Assembly: GCA_035542575.1 (NCBI GenBank) | Contig: DATKLE010000150.1 | Coordinates: 1-64,000 of the forward strand | DNA length: 64,000 bases | Direction of reading: 5' to 3' | Source of the DNA: JAIQET01 sp035542575 | GTDB taxonomy: Bacteria > Acidobacteriota > Terriglobia > Terriglobales > Acidobacteriaceae | In this document: in pieces, positions 34,313 to 41,468 of the stretch | Layout: each line of letters starts with the position of its first letter | Position numbering within the stretch: the first letter of the stretch is position 1 | Program-made: the position numbers and the translations under genes | The notes under the pieces: model-generated | Told to the model about the DNA's origin: nothing | Seen by the model: the letters and a program-made list of their open reading frames with translations, nothing else | Databases searched by the model: none

Positions 34313-35011
34313 ATGGACCTGAAAGGCATCAAACTCACCTGGCTGGGCCATGCCACGTTCCGCATCGAGACGCTGGCGGGCAAGACGGTTCTCATTGACC
34401 CCTGGGTCATGGGGAATCCCAAGTGCCCGGACAGCGAGAAGAATCTCAAGAAGGTGGACGTGATGCTATGCACCCACGGCCACGGCGACCACATCGGCGA
34501 TGCGGTTCCCATCGCCAAGAAGCACAACCCGGTGGTCATTGCCGTTTACGAACTGGGCTTGTGGCTGGAGAAGAAAGGCGTCAAACAGGTCTCGGGTATG
34601 AGCAAGGGTGGCACCCAGACCGCGGGTGACGTCAAAGTCACCATGGTTCATGCCACGCATTCTTCCGGCATGGAGGATGGAGACCAAGTCATCTACGGCG
34701 GCGAGCCCTGCGGCTTCGTGATCGAATTCTCCAATGGTGTAAAGATCTATCACGCCGGCGATACCAACGTCTTCAGCGACATGCAGATCATCCGCGACCT
34801 GTACGCGCCTGAGATCGCTCTGCTGCCCATCGGCGACCACTACACCATGGGCCCGCGCGAGGCTGCGTATGCCTGCAAGCTGCTGCAGCCGAAAGCGGTG
34901 GTACCCATGCACTGGGGAACCTTCCCGGTGCTGACAGGAACGCCGGACGCCTTCCGCAAACTGGTGAAGGGCGTGGAAGTGGTGGAAATGAAGCCAGGAC
35001 AGACAATTTAG
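34313..35011 (+). CDS. UPF0173 metallo-beta-lactamase-fold hydrolase
   Basis: The protein has 232 residues, the normal size for UPF0173 (UlaG-like). It has TWLGHATFRIET, LCTHGHGDHIGDAV (HxHxDH metal motif), HAGDTN and MHWGTFP. The physiological substrate is unknown. Spacing to the next gene is only 21 bp, so it and the O-methyltransferase are probably cotranscribed. Confidence 0.9.
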   Translation: MDLKGIKLTWLGHATFRIETLAGKTVLIDPWVMGNPKCPDSEKNLKKVDVMLCTHGHGDHIGDAVPIAKKHNPVVIAVYELGLWLEKKGVKQVSGMSKGGTQTAGDVKVTMVHATHSSGMEDGDQVIYGGEPCGFVIEFSNGVKIYHAGDTNVFSDMQIIRDLYAPEIALLPIGDHYTMGPREAAYACKLLQPKAVVPMHWGTFPVLTGTPDAFRKLVKGVEVVEMKPGQTI

Positions 35012-35032
35012 ATGGTTCACTGAGAGGCCGCT

Positions 35033-35695
35033 TTGGCGAACGCACTGGACGTGGCTCACTGGCGCATGGGCGGGATCACAGTTGGCGCCGTCGAAGACTA
35101 TCTTTATTCGCTGCTGCCGCCGCGCGATGAGGTGTTGGCGGAGATGGAAGCGCTGGCCGCGGAGCAGAAGATCCCTATCGTCGGCCCAGCAGTCGGCCGC
35201 GTTCTTTACCAGTTGGCGCTGATGATCGGCGCCAAGACGGTGTTTGAGATGGGCTCGGCCATCGGCTACTCCACCATCTGGTGGGCGCGCGCGTTGGGCG
35301 ATGGCGGACGCGTCATCTATACCGACGGCGACCCGAAAAACGCCGAGCGGGCCCGCCGCTACTTCGAGCGCGCCGGGGTGGCGGACCGCATTACGATCAA
35401 GACCGGGGATGCGCTGGAGTTGCTCTCCGAACAGAAGCAGCCATTCGACATCATCTTCAACGATGTGGACAAGGAGGACTACCCCCGCGTATTCCGCCTG
35501 GCCGTGCCGCGCCTGCGCAAGGGCGGGTTGTTCGTGACCGACAACGTGTTGTGGAGCGGAAAGGTGGCGCAAGGCAACCCCGACAGCCACACCAATGCAA
35601 TTCTGGAATTCAACCGCCAGCTGTACAGCTCACCCGACCTGTTTAGCACGATTCTTCCGATCCGGGACGGAGTGTCAGTGGCGGTGAAGAAGTAG
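35033..35695 (+). CDS. Class I SAM-dependent O-methyltransferase
   Basis: The protein has 220 residues of the methyltransferase_3 (catechol/caffeoyl-CoA OMT) family. The SAM loop is VFEMGSAIGYSTIWWARAL, the acidic ribose binder is in IYTDGDPKNAERAR and the metal/substrate motif is FNDVDKEDYPRVF. The start is a TTG (35033) preceded by GAGAGG; the conserved region requires it or a codon close by. Confidence 0.88.
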   Translation: MANALDVAHWRMGGITVGAVEDYLYSLLPPRDEVLAEMEALAAEQKIPIVGPAVGRVLYQLALMIGAKTVFEMGSAIGYSTIWWARALGDGGRVIYTDGDPKNAERARRYFERAGVADRITIKTGDALELLSEQKQPFDIIFNDVDKEDYPRVFRLAVPRLRKGGLFVTDNVLWSGKVAQGNPDSHTNAILEFNRQLYSSPDLFSTILPIRDGVSVAVKK

Positions 35696-35710
35696 CGGTC
35701 ACAAAACTCT

Positions 35711-35766
35711 GTCATCCCGAGCGAAGTCCGAGCGCAGCGAGGGCGAGTCGAGGGACCTTGCGTTTG
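35711..35766. repeat. Intergenic repeat of the 'CATCCCGAGCGAAGTCC' kind
   Basis: TCATCCCGAGCGAAGTCCG with GAGGGACCTTGCG is a composite I have seen in many genomes of this and other phyla as an intergenic repeat. It separates the convergent OMT and bshB1 genes. Confidence 0.5.
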
Positions 35767-35793
35767 GCTGCCGGGTGCGCCGGCGCTGCGGCT

Positions 35794-36552
35794 TCAAATG
35801 GACTTCACCGGAATCGCCAGTAAATCCTCCACAAGCCCCACTTCTTTCTGCAGGAAGGGCTCGGCGTACGTCACCCCGCCCAGAGCGCCATAAAATCGTG
35901 CCATGGATTCCACTCGTGCCCGAATCTCCGCCTGGGCCGGGAAAAGTTCCTTACCGGCATCCTGGTCGCTGTACTGCGACTTGTAGGCCATCAGCGATTG
36001 AAAACGGGCCTCGAACTGCTCGGTTATATCCACGACAAAAGTGGGACGGATGTCGTAATAGAGTGTGGCGTAGATGACCTTGAAGGGGCGGTGGGGTTGA
36101 GTAGCGCCGGCGTCCCGCCGGCTGTCCTGGGGGCGTCCCGCCCCGAGATCTAATTTCGCCAGCCCAGCCAGAAAACAGGCCTCATACCCCAGCGTGGAGG
36201 CGTTGTAATGGTCCGGATGGCGCCCCTGCCAGTAGGGAAGAATTAGAACCCGGGGCCGCTGCTCGCGAATCACCCGCGCCACCTTCAGCCGGTTCTCCCA
36301 GGTGTTCTCCACCCGCCCGTCGGGAATATCGAGGGCCTGCCGCCAGCTCACGCGCAGAATCTTTGCCGCTTCTGCCGCTTCGCGCGCCCGGTCCTCGGTA
36401 GTGCCGCGGGTCCCCATCTCTCCTTGCGTGAGATCAAGAATGCCGGTGCGATAACCGCGCTGTGCCATCTTCAGCAGCGTGCCGCCGCAGGTCTGTTCCG
36501 CGTCGTCGCGATGGGCGGCTATGGCCAGAATGTCGAGAGCAGGTGTGGACAT
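35794..36552 (-). CDS. bshB1: Bacillithiol biosynthesis deacetylase BshB1
   Basis: The protein has 252 residues of the PIG-L/LmbE fold. LDILAIAAHRDDAEQTCGGTL replaces the usual HPDD by HRDD but keeps the metal ligands; LTQGEMGTRGT, IPDGRVENTWENR and GRHPDHYNAS are BshB1-specific. It deacetylates GlcNAc-malate in bacillithiol synthesis. The first enzyme of the pathway, bshA, is at 62652. ATG 36552 is chosen for the domain start. Confidence 0.9.
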   Translation of the reverse strand: MSTPALDILAIAAHRDDAEQTCGGTLLKMAQRGYRTGILDLTQGEMGTRGTTEDRAREAAEAAKILRVSWRQALDIPDGRVENTWENRLKVARVIREQRPRVLILPYWQGRHPDHYNASTLGYEACFLAGLAKLDLGAGRPQDSRRDAGATQPHRPFKVIYATLYYDIRPTFVVDITEQFEARFQSLMAYKSQYSDQDAGKELFPAQAEIRARVESMARFYGALGGVTYAEPFLQKEVGLVEDLLAIPVKSI

Positions 36553-36688
36553 GTCAGTCGAGAAAGGATACAGACATGTCGGAAACGATGGCAACCAGCC
36601 AAGTGGGCCAGTGAGCGAACCCAGATCCGCCGGCCGGATTCGCCTGGATAGTGGCTGAATCTAAGTCGCCACCCGCCTGTGGGGCTGC

Positions 36689-36717
36689 TTGACAAACAAC
36701 GCTGTGTGGCGCATCCT
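36689..36717 (+). promoter_or_regulatory. Candidate promoter for the FAD oxidase gene
   Basis: A perfect -35 (TTGACA, 36689-36694) is followed 17 bp on by a weak -10 (CATCCT). The gene has a strong AGGAGG at 36794-36799. Confidence 0.3.
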
Positions 36718-36804
36718 GCACTCCGCCCTGTTCGGCCCGCCAGTGCGCGCCGGGAAACCGTTCTCCGAGGCCCTACCAAAATTGTTTTTCCTTAGGAGGC
36801 CGGT

Positions 36805-38184
36805 ATGCTTTCGGCAGCTGCCATCCAAAAGTTCAGGGAATCAATTCGCGGTCAGTCCTTTTGCCCCGGGGATCCCGGCTACGACCCGGCTCGGGCTATT
36901 CCCAACGCCATGATTGACCGGCGGCCGGCGCTCATCGCGCGCTGTGCCGGAGCTGCTGACGTCATCGCCTGCGTGCGTTTTGCCCGCGAGCAGGATCTTC
37001 TACTCTCGGTTCGCGGCGGGGGACACAGCGTTGCCGGCAAGGCTGTCTGTGATGGCGCGCTCATGGTGGATCTCTCGGCCATGAAAGGCATTCGGGTTGA
37101 TCCCGTGCGGCGAACCGTGCGTGCTCAAACCGGTCTGAAACTGGGGGAATTCGACCGCGAGACGCAGGCCTTCGGTCTAGCCACAACCCTCGGGGTGGTG
37201 TCCGCCACAGGCATCGCAGGCCTGACGCTGGGTGGCGGCTGGGGCCACCTGCACGCCAAATATGGACTTGCTGTTGACAATGTCATCGGCGCCGATGTCG
37301 TCACTGCGGATGGGCAGTTGCTTACGGCGAACGCTTCCGAGAATCCGGACCTTTTCTGGGGCATTCGCGGCGGTAGCGGGAACTTCGGAATCGTGACATC
37401 GTTGGAGTATCGTCTTCACGAGGTTGGACCGGTGCTCGGCGGCGCGGTGTTCTACCCCGCAGCCAAGGCGAAGGAGGTGCTGCATTTTTGGCGGGAATAC
37501 GCAGCCGGTAGCCCCGATGAACTGGTGACCCAGGGGGGCTCCTTTTGTCTTCCGGACGGCGTTCCCGTGTTTGCTATTGCTGCCTGCTATTGTGGGCAGC
37601 TGTCCGAGGGCGAAAAGGTGTTGAAGCCGCTGCGGAGCTTTGGCTCACCGCTGGCGGACAACTTTGGCGCGATGAGCTATGTGCAGTTGCAAAGCATGTT
37701 CGATCCATTCTTCCCACCAGGGCGTCTCACCTACGTAAAGTCAAACTTCATCCGCAGCCTGAACGACGAAGCGATAGACACGATTGTTCAGTACGTGGGC
37801 CAGAGTCCCTCCCCACACACGTTTGCCCCATTCATCGAACACTGGCACGGCGCGGCCACCCGCGTCGCACCAACCGATACCGCCTTTCCCCACCGGCAAT
37901 ACTCGTATAACTTTTTTGCCTGGTCGAACTGGGATAGCCCGTCAGATTCGGAAAAGAATATCCAATGGACGCGCAAATGCTGGGAAGGGATGCGGCCCTT
38001 TCTGGTCGCAGGCGCGTACGGCAACTACGTCGCTGACGAGGGCGATGCGGTCGCGCGCGAAGCCTACGGGCCGAACTACGGGCGCCTCGCCGACCTGAAG
38101 GAAAAATACGACCCGACCAACTTCTTTCGCTTGAACCACAACATCAGGCCTGCCCGCGAAGGGCCGGTGGCCATCACTGCCTAA
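36805..38184 (+). CDS. BBE-type FAD-binding oxidoreductase
   Basis: The protein has 459 residues of the VAO/PCMH FAD fold with a berberine-bridge C-terminus. The flavin-linking His lies in VRGGGHSVAG, and SATGIAGLTLGGGWG is the FAD pyrophosphate region. The second flavin-linking Cys of bicovalent enzymes is not seen. The C-terminal YGPNYGRLADLKEKYDPTNFFRLNHNI is typical. It probably oxidises a sugar or small alcohol with O2. Strong Shine-Dalgarno AGGAGG 5 bp before the ATG. Confidence 0.9.
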   Translation: MLSAAAIQKFRESIRGQSFCPGDPGYDPARAIPNAMIDRRPALIARCAGAADVIACVRFAREQDLLLSVRGGGHSVAGKAVCDGALMVDLSAMKGIRVDPVRRTVRAQTGLKLGEFDRETQAFGLATTLGVVSATGIAGLTLGGGWGHLHAKYGLAVDNVIGADVVTADGQLLTANASENPDLFWGIRGGSGNFGIVTSLEYRLHEVGPVLGGAVFYPAAKAKEVLHFWREYAAGSPDELVTQGGSFCLPDGVPVFAIAACYCGQLSEGEKVLKPLRSFGSPLADNFGAMSYVQLQSMFDPFFPPGRLTYVKSNFIRSLNDEAIDTIVQYVGQSPSPHTFAPFIEHWHGAATRVAPTDTAFPHRQYSYNFFAWSNWDSPSDSEKNIQWTRKCWEGMRPFLVAGAYGNYVADEGDAVAREAYGPNYGRLADLKEKYDPTNFFRLNHNIRPAREGPVAITA

Positions 38185-38205
38185 AGTGCACACGGGCGGC
38201 TAACG

Positions 38206-38535
38206 TCAGTCCAGGCTCCCCTGCTCCAGCACCACATTCTCGCGCACGATCAGCCGGTGCGCCGCCATCTCTTTGAGGGTTGGCAGCACCCGGTTCACGT
38301 GCTCGTCCGTGTCCACGAAGGTGATGATGACCGGCAGCTTCCCGCCTGCGTCCACCAGATGGGTGGTCTCCACTCGATGGCGTCCCAGGAATCCGGCGAC
38401 CGCATGCACCGCGGTTGCGGCATAGACACTTTCCTTGCGCAGGTAGTTGAGAATCTCCACGTGCAGCGGCCGGTGGTGCCACTGGTCGGCTTCGTTGAGG
38501 TAGATGGTGACTTGGACCGCCATCGCGTTTGGCAT
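38206..38535 (-). CDS. DUF190-family protein
   Basis: The protein has 109 residues, or 105 from the alternative ATG at 38523. AVQVTIYLNEADQWHHRPLHVEILNYLRKE with TAVHAVAGFLG and LPVIITFVDTDEHVNRVLPTLKEM match DUF190, often linked to crcB. It starts immediately after the crcB stop codon, so it is in the same fluoride-responsive operon. It may be a PII-like regulatory or sensing subunit. Confidence 0.85.
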   Translation of the reverse strand: MPNAMAVQVTIYLNEADQWHHRPLHVEILNYLRKESVYAATAVHAVAGFLGRHRVETTHLVDAGGKLPVIITFVDTDEHVNRVLPTLKEMAAHRLIVRENVVLEQGSLD

Positions 38536-38536
38536 T

Positions 38537-38911
38537 TTACAGCACCCGCGCCAGCGCCATGCCGGCCAGCGCCGCCGCCAGGCACAGCAAGTTGTTTGTC
38601 AAGATGTTGGTTGTCATCAGCAGCCACTGTCCCTGCTCGAAGTAGGCCATGCTTTCAAATGCGTAGCTGGAAAAAGTTGTGAACGATCCGCAGAAGCCGA
38701 TCACCACCAGCAGGCGCCAGCGCGGATCGGCCAGCACGCGCTCGGTCGTCCAGATTACGAAGAAACCAACCACCAGGCTGCCCAGCAGATTGATGATCAG
38801 CGTGCCGTAGGGAAACACCGGTCCCAGCACTTTGACGGTGTAGCGGCTGAGGAAGTAGCGGGCGTTGGCTCCGGCGATGGCTCCCAGGGATATGACGAGG
38901 AAGTCGGTCAC
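38537..38911 (-). CDS. crcB: Fluoride channel CrcB/Fluc
   Basis: The protein has 124 residues with four membrane helices (FLVISLGAIAGANARYFLS, YGTLIINLLGSLVVGFFVI, LLVVIGFCGSFTTFSSYAF, LTNNLLCLAAALAGMALA). The pore motif GFCGSFTTFSSY, NARY and the Asn of the second helix are conserved. It exports fluoride. GTG 38911 is preferred over the in-frame GTG at 38929, because AAGGAG (38926-38921) lies 9 nt upstream of it. A fluoride riboswitch precedes the gene. Confidence 0.93.
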   Translation of the reverse strand: MTDFLVISLGAIAGANARYFLSRYTVKVLGPVFPYGTLIINLLGSLVVGFFVIWTTERVLADPRWRLLVVIGFCGSFTTFSSYAFESMAYFEQGQWLLMTTNILTNNLLCLAAALAGMALARVL

Positions 38912-38934
38912 GATGGAGTTCTCCTTCACAAGTT

Positions 38935-38988
38935 GGTAGGAGTCATCAGCCAGATACGCGGGCGGTTGTGGCGAACTCCATCGCCGTC
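38935..38988 (-). promoter_or_regulatory. Fluoride (crcB-motif) riboswitch
   Basis: Read on the minus strand, the leader contains GGCGATGGAGTTCGCC, AACCGCC and CTGATGACTCCTACC in the order and spacing of the crcB/fluoride riboswitch. The aptamer segment CGATGGAGTTC (plus 38973-38983) is perfectly complementary to GAACTCCATCG, which covers the space between the Shine-Dalgarno and the crcB start (38911-38921). An alternative helix there would hide the start without fluoride. Confidence 0.9.
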
Positions 38989-39000
38989 ACACTATTTTTA

Positions 39001-39028
39001 CCACAGAGGGCGCGGAGGGCACAGAGGA
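39001..39028. repeat. Family A repeat, single arm
   Basis: CCACAGAGGGCGCGGAGGGC followed by ACAGAGG, upstream of the fluoride riboswitch. Compare 10442-10457. Confidence 0.5.
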
Positions 39029-39063
39029 AATGAGCCACGCAGGACACGGTGTGCACAGCAAGG

Positions 39064-39945
39064 CTACTGTTTGCGCTCCACCAGGAAGTGGGCCAGCGAT
39101 TTCAGAATGTCGGCGGATGGACCAAAGGAGTCCAGCGAGGCGCAGGCTTTCTCCACCAGCATATCCGCTTTCTTGACGGACTCTTCAACCCCAAACAGGG
39201 CGGGGTAGGTGGCCTTTTCCGCGGCCCTGTCTTTACCGGCGGTCTTCCCCAGTTGCTCCGAGGTCTGAGTCACGTCGAGCACGTCGTCCACGATCTGGAA
39301 CGCCAGGCCGATGGATTGTCCGAAAGAGCGCAGTTTCGATACCGCATCTTCGCTCGCTCCGGCATAAACGCCACCGCTCACGATGCTCGCGGTAATCAGG
39401 GCAGCGGTCTTGGAACGATGGATGTATTCCAGCATCTTGAGGTTCGGCCTGCTGTGCTCGGCCTCAAGGTCCACCACCTGGCCGCCGATCATGCCTTCGA
39501 CGGTTCCGGTGCCGCGCGCGACTTCTTCGATGATGCGCACCCGTGCTTCCGCTGGACAACGCAGCCGCGAAAGCACTTCGTAGGCCTGGGTCTGCAGTCC
39601 GTCGCCCGCCAGAATAGCGAGAGCTTCGCCGAACACTTTATGACACGTGGGCCGGCCGCGGCGCAGATCATCGTTGTCCAGGGCCGGGAGGTCATCATGA
39701 ATCAACGAATAGGTGTGCAGCATCTCCAGCGCCGCGCCCAGGTCTTCGATACCAGTTGGAAGGGAACCGGCGACCATGCGTCCCGATTCCATGCACAGGA
39801 TGGGCCGCAGGCGTTTGCCCCCGGCGAACACGGAATGACGCATGGCCTGGTGAATCGAGGCGGGGTGCTGAGTGGCAGGCGGCAGCAGCCGCTCCAGCGC
39901 TGCGTCCGCGTCGACGCGACCCCGCTCGAGTGTCTCCTTCAGCAT
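39064..39945 (-). CDS. ispA: Polyprenyl (farnesyl/geranylgeranyl) diphosphate synthase
   Basis: The protein has 293 residues of short-chain trans-prenyl synthase. The first Asp-rich motif is IHDDLPALDNDDLRRG and the second is FQIVDDVLDV. The residues before the first motif (LHTYSL) suggest a C15-C20 product, but chain length is inference. ATG 39945 (MLKETLERG) is chosen; a GTG at 39987 would add 14 residues. Upstream dxs was not found in the window. Confidence 0.9.
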   Translation of the reverse strand: MLKETLERGRVDADAALERLLPPATQHPASIHQAMRHSVFAGGKRLRPILCMESGRMVAGSLPTGIEDLGAALEMLHTYSLIHDDLPALDNDDLRRGRPTCHKVFGEALAILAGDGLQTQAYEVLSRLRCPAEARVRIIEEVARGTGTVEGMIGGQVVDLEAEHSRPNLKMLEYIHRSKTAALITASIVSGGVYAGASEDAVSKLRSFGQSIGLAFQIVDDVLDVTQTSEQLGKTAGKDRAAEKATYPALFGVEESVKKADMLVEKACASLDSFGPSADILKSLAHFLVERKQ

Positions 39946-40017
39946 CGCGCTTGAGTATAGCAAGGCGCTTTGTGGGATGGCGTTCACGGGTTGAGGAGTA
40001 CAAAACCCATCTCTAAA

Positions 40018-40440
40018 CTACGTTGATCCAGAACATGGAGCAGTTCTTGACATCTTACGGTAGGCGCTATCAGAAACGCCTATCCTCTCCCTTAACTCCT
40101 TCTGTGTTGCTCGTAAACGAGGATTTGACAATCTCTTGCATAGCTCCCAATCCCAGACGTCAGCAGTCTTCTTACTTACAGCGAAATGTCCTAGTGTCGG
40201 AACGCTCTGTTCTTGCTCGTAGGAAGCACTAAAAAAGTAGAATTCCGGGAAGCTAGACCGGTCAGGGTCACGGTATAGCATGAATCGCTTCGATTGAGTG
40301 GGATAGCCTTCCTTGCTCAGCCACTCCCGAACAAGGTCTCCTGCTTGATCAGGCGTGATCTGTCGATTTTGCGCTTCTGATCCAAGGGATGCAGCTGCGA
40401 AAACGCAACCGAGTGCCAAGTTGCGGACGAGAATCGTCAT
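40018..40440 (-). CDS. Small secreted hypothetical protein
   Basis: The protein has 140 residues. A signal peptide (LALGCVFAAASLGSEAQ) precedes a mature domain with QITPDQAGDLVREWLSKEGYP, which resembles peptidase-inhibitor or PepSY-like helices, and FPEFYFFSASYEQ. I do not recognise a family. DNA in its 3' half (40018-40250) is less GC-rich than the surroundings. The C-terminal 25 residues look unstructured. Confidence 0.6.
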   Translation of the reverse strand: MTILVRNLALGCVFAAASLGSEAQNRQITPDQAGDLVREWLSKEGYPTQSKRFMLYRDPDRSSFPEFYFFSASYEQEQSVPTLGHFAVSKKTADVWDWELCKRLSNPRLRATQKELRERIGVSDSAYRKMSRTAPCSGST

Positions 40441-40540
40441 CGTGCCCCTCTCCGGTGGCCCGGGTCTGCCTAAGTATATCGCGCCTTAAACCGCAAAGTG
40501 CGCGGTGAATCACCGCAGGAGTGAATTCAAGAAAGCCGCC

Positions 40541-40567
40541 AAAAAGAAAGGACGCCCGCAGGCGTCC
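40541..40567 (-). terminator. Intrinsic terminator of the receiver-domain gene
   Basis: Minus strand: GGACGCC-TGCG-GGCGTCC followed by TTTCTTTTT, 19 bp after the stop codon. It lies in the gap to the secreted-protein gene downstream. Confidence 0.8.
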
Positions 40568-40585
40568 CTGGGCTTGCAACCGAAT

Positions 40586-40957
40586 CTAGGCGGCGTACCC
40601 CTGCGACATCGCTACATTGCGAAGCGCCGCCGTCAGAATGGCTCCCGTGTCCGACGAAGGGCAGATGTCCACGGCCCCGGCGCTCAACGCCGCTGTCCAC
40701 ATCTCCTCATCGGCCAGACGATGGGTACAGACGATCGGGACTCCGGGAAAGTCGTGCGAAAGTTTCTCGACCTCAGAAAGGGAAGCGGTCTCGATGTCGA
40801 GCACGACTACCTTGGCGCGATGTTTGGCAATGCTGGCCCGCAGCTCCCCTAAAGACCGCACGGCATGTACGGAATGAAAGGAAGCGCACAAGCAATTGAC
40901 CAGCGCTTGAGCGACTCTGGAATCGCCCTGGAGGAGGACTACACTCGACGCTTGCAT
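40586..40957 (-). CDS. Response-regulator receiver-like protein, divergent
   Basis: The protein has 123 residues, one REC-like domain. VVLLQGDSRVAQALVNCL replaces the usual acidic pair by a single Asp; VVVLDIETASL supplies the phosphoacceptor-position Asp, and PIVCTHRLADEEMWTAALSAGAVDICPS resembles the T/S and K regions but lacks a clear lysine. It may be non-phosphorylated or atypical. It has no output domain and no kinase neighbour. Confidence 0.7.
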   Translation of the reverse strand: MQASSVVLLQGDSRVAQALVNCLCASFHSVHAVRSLGELRASIAKHRAKVVVLDIETASLSEVEKLSHDFPGVPIVCTHRLADEEMWTAALSAGAVDICPSSDTGAILTAALRNVAMSQGYAA

Positions 40958-41060
40958 AACAACCTCTAAACAACGCTTTCCGCAGCGAGACTGAGCCGCA
41001 GCAGGCTCACCGGTGTGACCACTGCCGCAGACGATGGAAGTGAGGGCCCAGCGCAGGACG

Positions 41061-41300
41061 CTATTTTCTGCCCGGCGCCTTCTCCGTTATGGGCTCGAAC
41101 GCTTCGGCCTGGAGCTTGCCGTTTTGCTTCAGCAGGATTTCCACTTTGCCTTCCGCCTGTTCCAGTTCCTTGCGGCAGGCCGCGGAAAGCTGCATGCCTT
41201 CCTCAAACAGCGTCAGCGACTTCTCCAGGGGCACTTCTCCTTTTTCCAGTTCCTGGACAATCTTCTCCAGACGCTGGAGGGTCTCCTCAAATTTGGCCAA
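41061..41300 (-). CDS. xseB: Exodeoxyribonuclease VII small subunit
   Basis: The protein has 79 residues if TTG 41300 is the start, close to the family length of about 80. LAKFEETLQRLEKIVQELEKGEVPLEKSLTLFEEGMQLSAACRKELEQAEGKVEIL is the full helical hairpin of XseB. The large subunit xseA is not in the window. AGGAG (41316-41312) stands 11 nt upstream. The longer frame to 41375 has no ribosome site and no homology. Confidence 0.88.
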   Translation of the reverse strand: MAKFEETLQRLEKIVQELEKGEVPLEKSLTLFEEGMQLSAACRKELEQAEGKVEILLKQNGKLQAEAFEPITEKAPGRK

Positions 41301-41424
41301 AGGGTTCGCCGCTCCTAGTACTTTAATGCACCTTTCCGCACAGGATGTCCAGAGAAAATTCAGAGAAAAATTCACAGGCCGCAGACGCAGGCTGGCATCG
41401 CCGGATGTGCCGAACTGGGTGCCG

Positions 41425-41447
41425 AAAAAAGTGCCGACCGGTCGGCA
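41425..41447 (-). terminator. Intrinsic terminator after the methionine synthase/MTHFR gene
   Basis: Minus strand: TGCCGA-CCGG-TCGGCA, a 16-bp perfect palindrome, then CTTTTTT. It begins 22 bp after the stop codon. Confidence 0.75.
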
Positions 41448-41468
41448 GGCGGGTTGGGCCCAAGTCTT

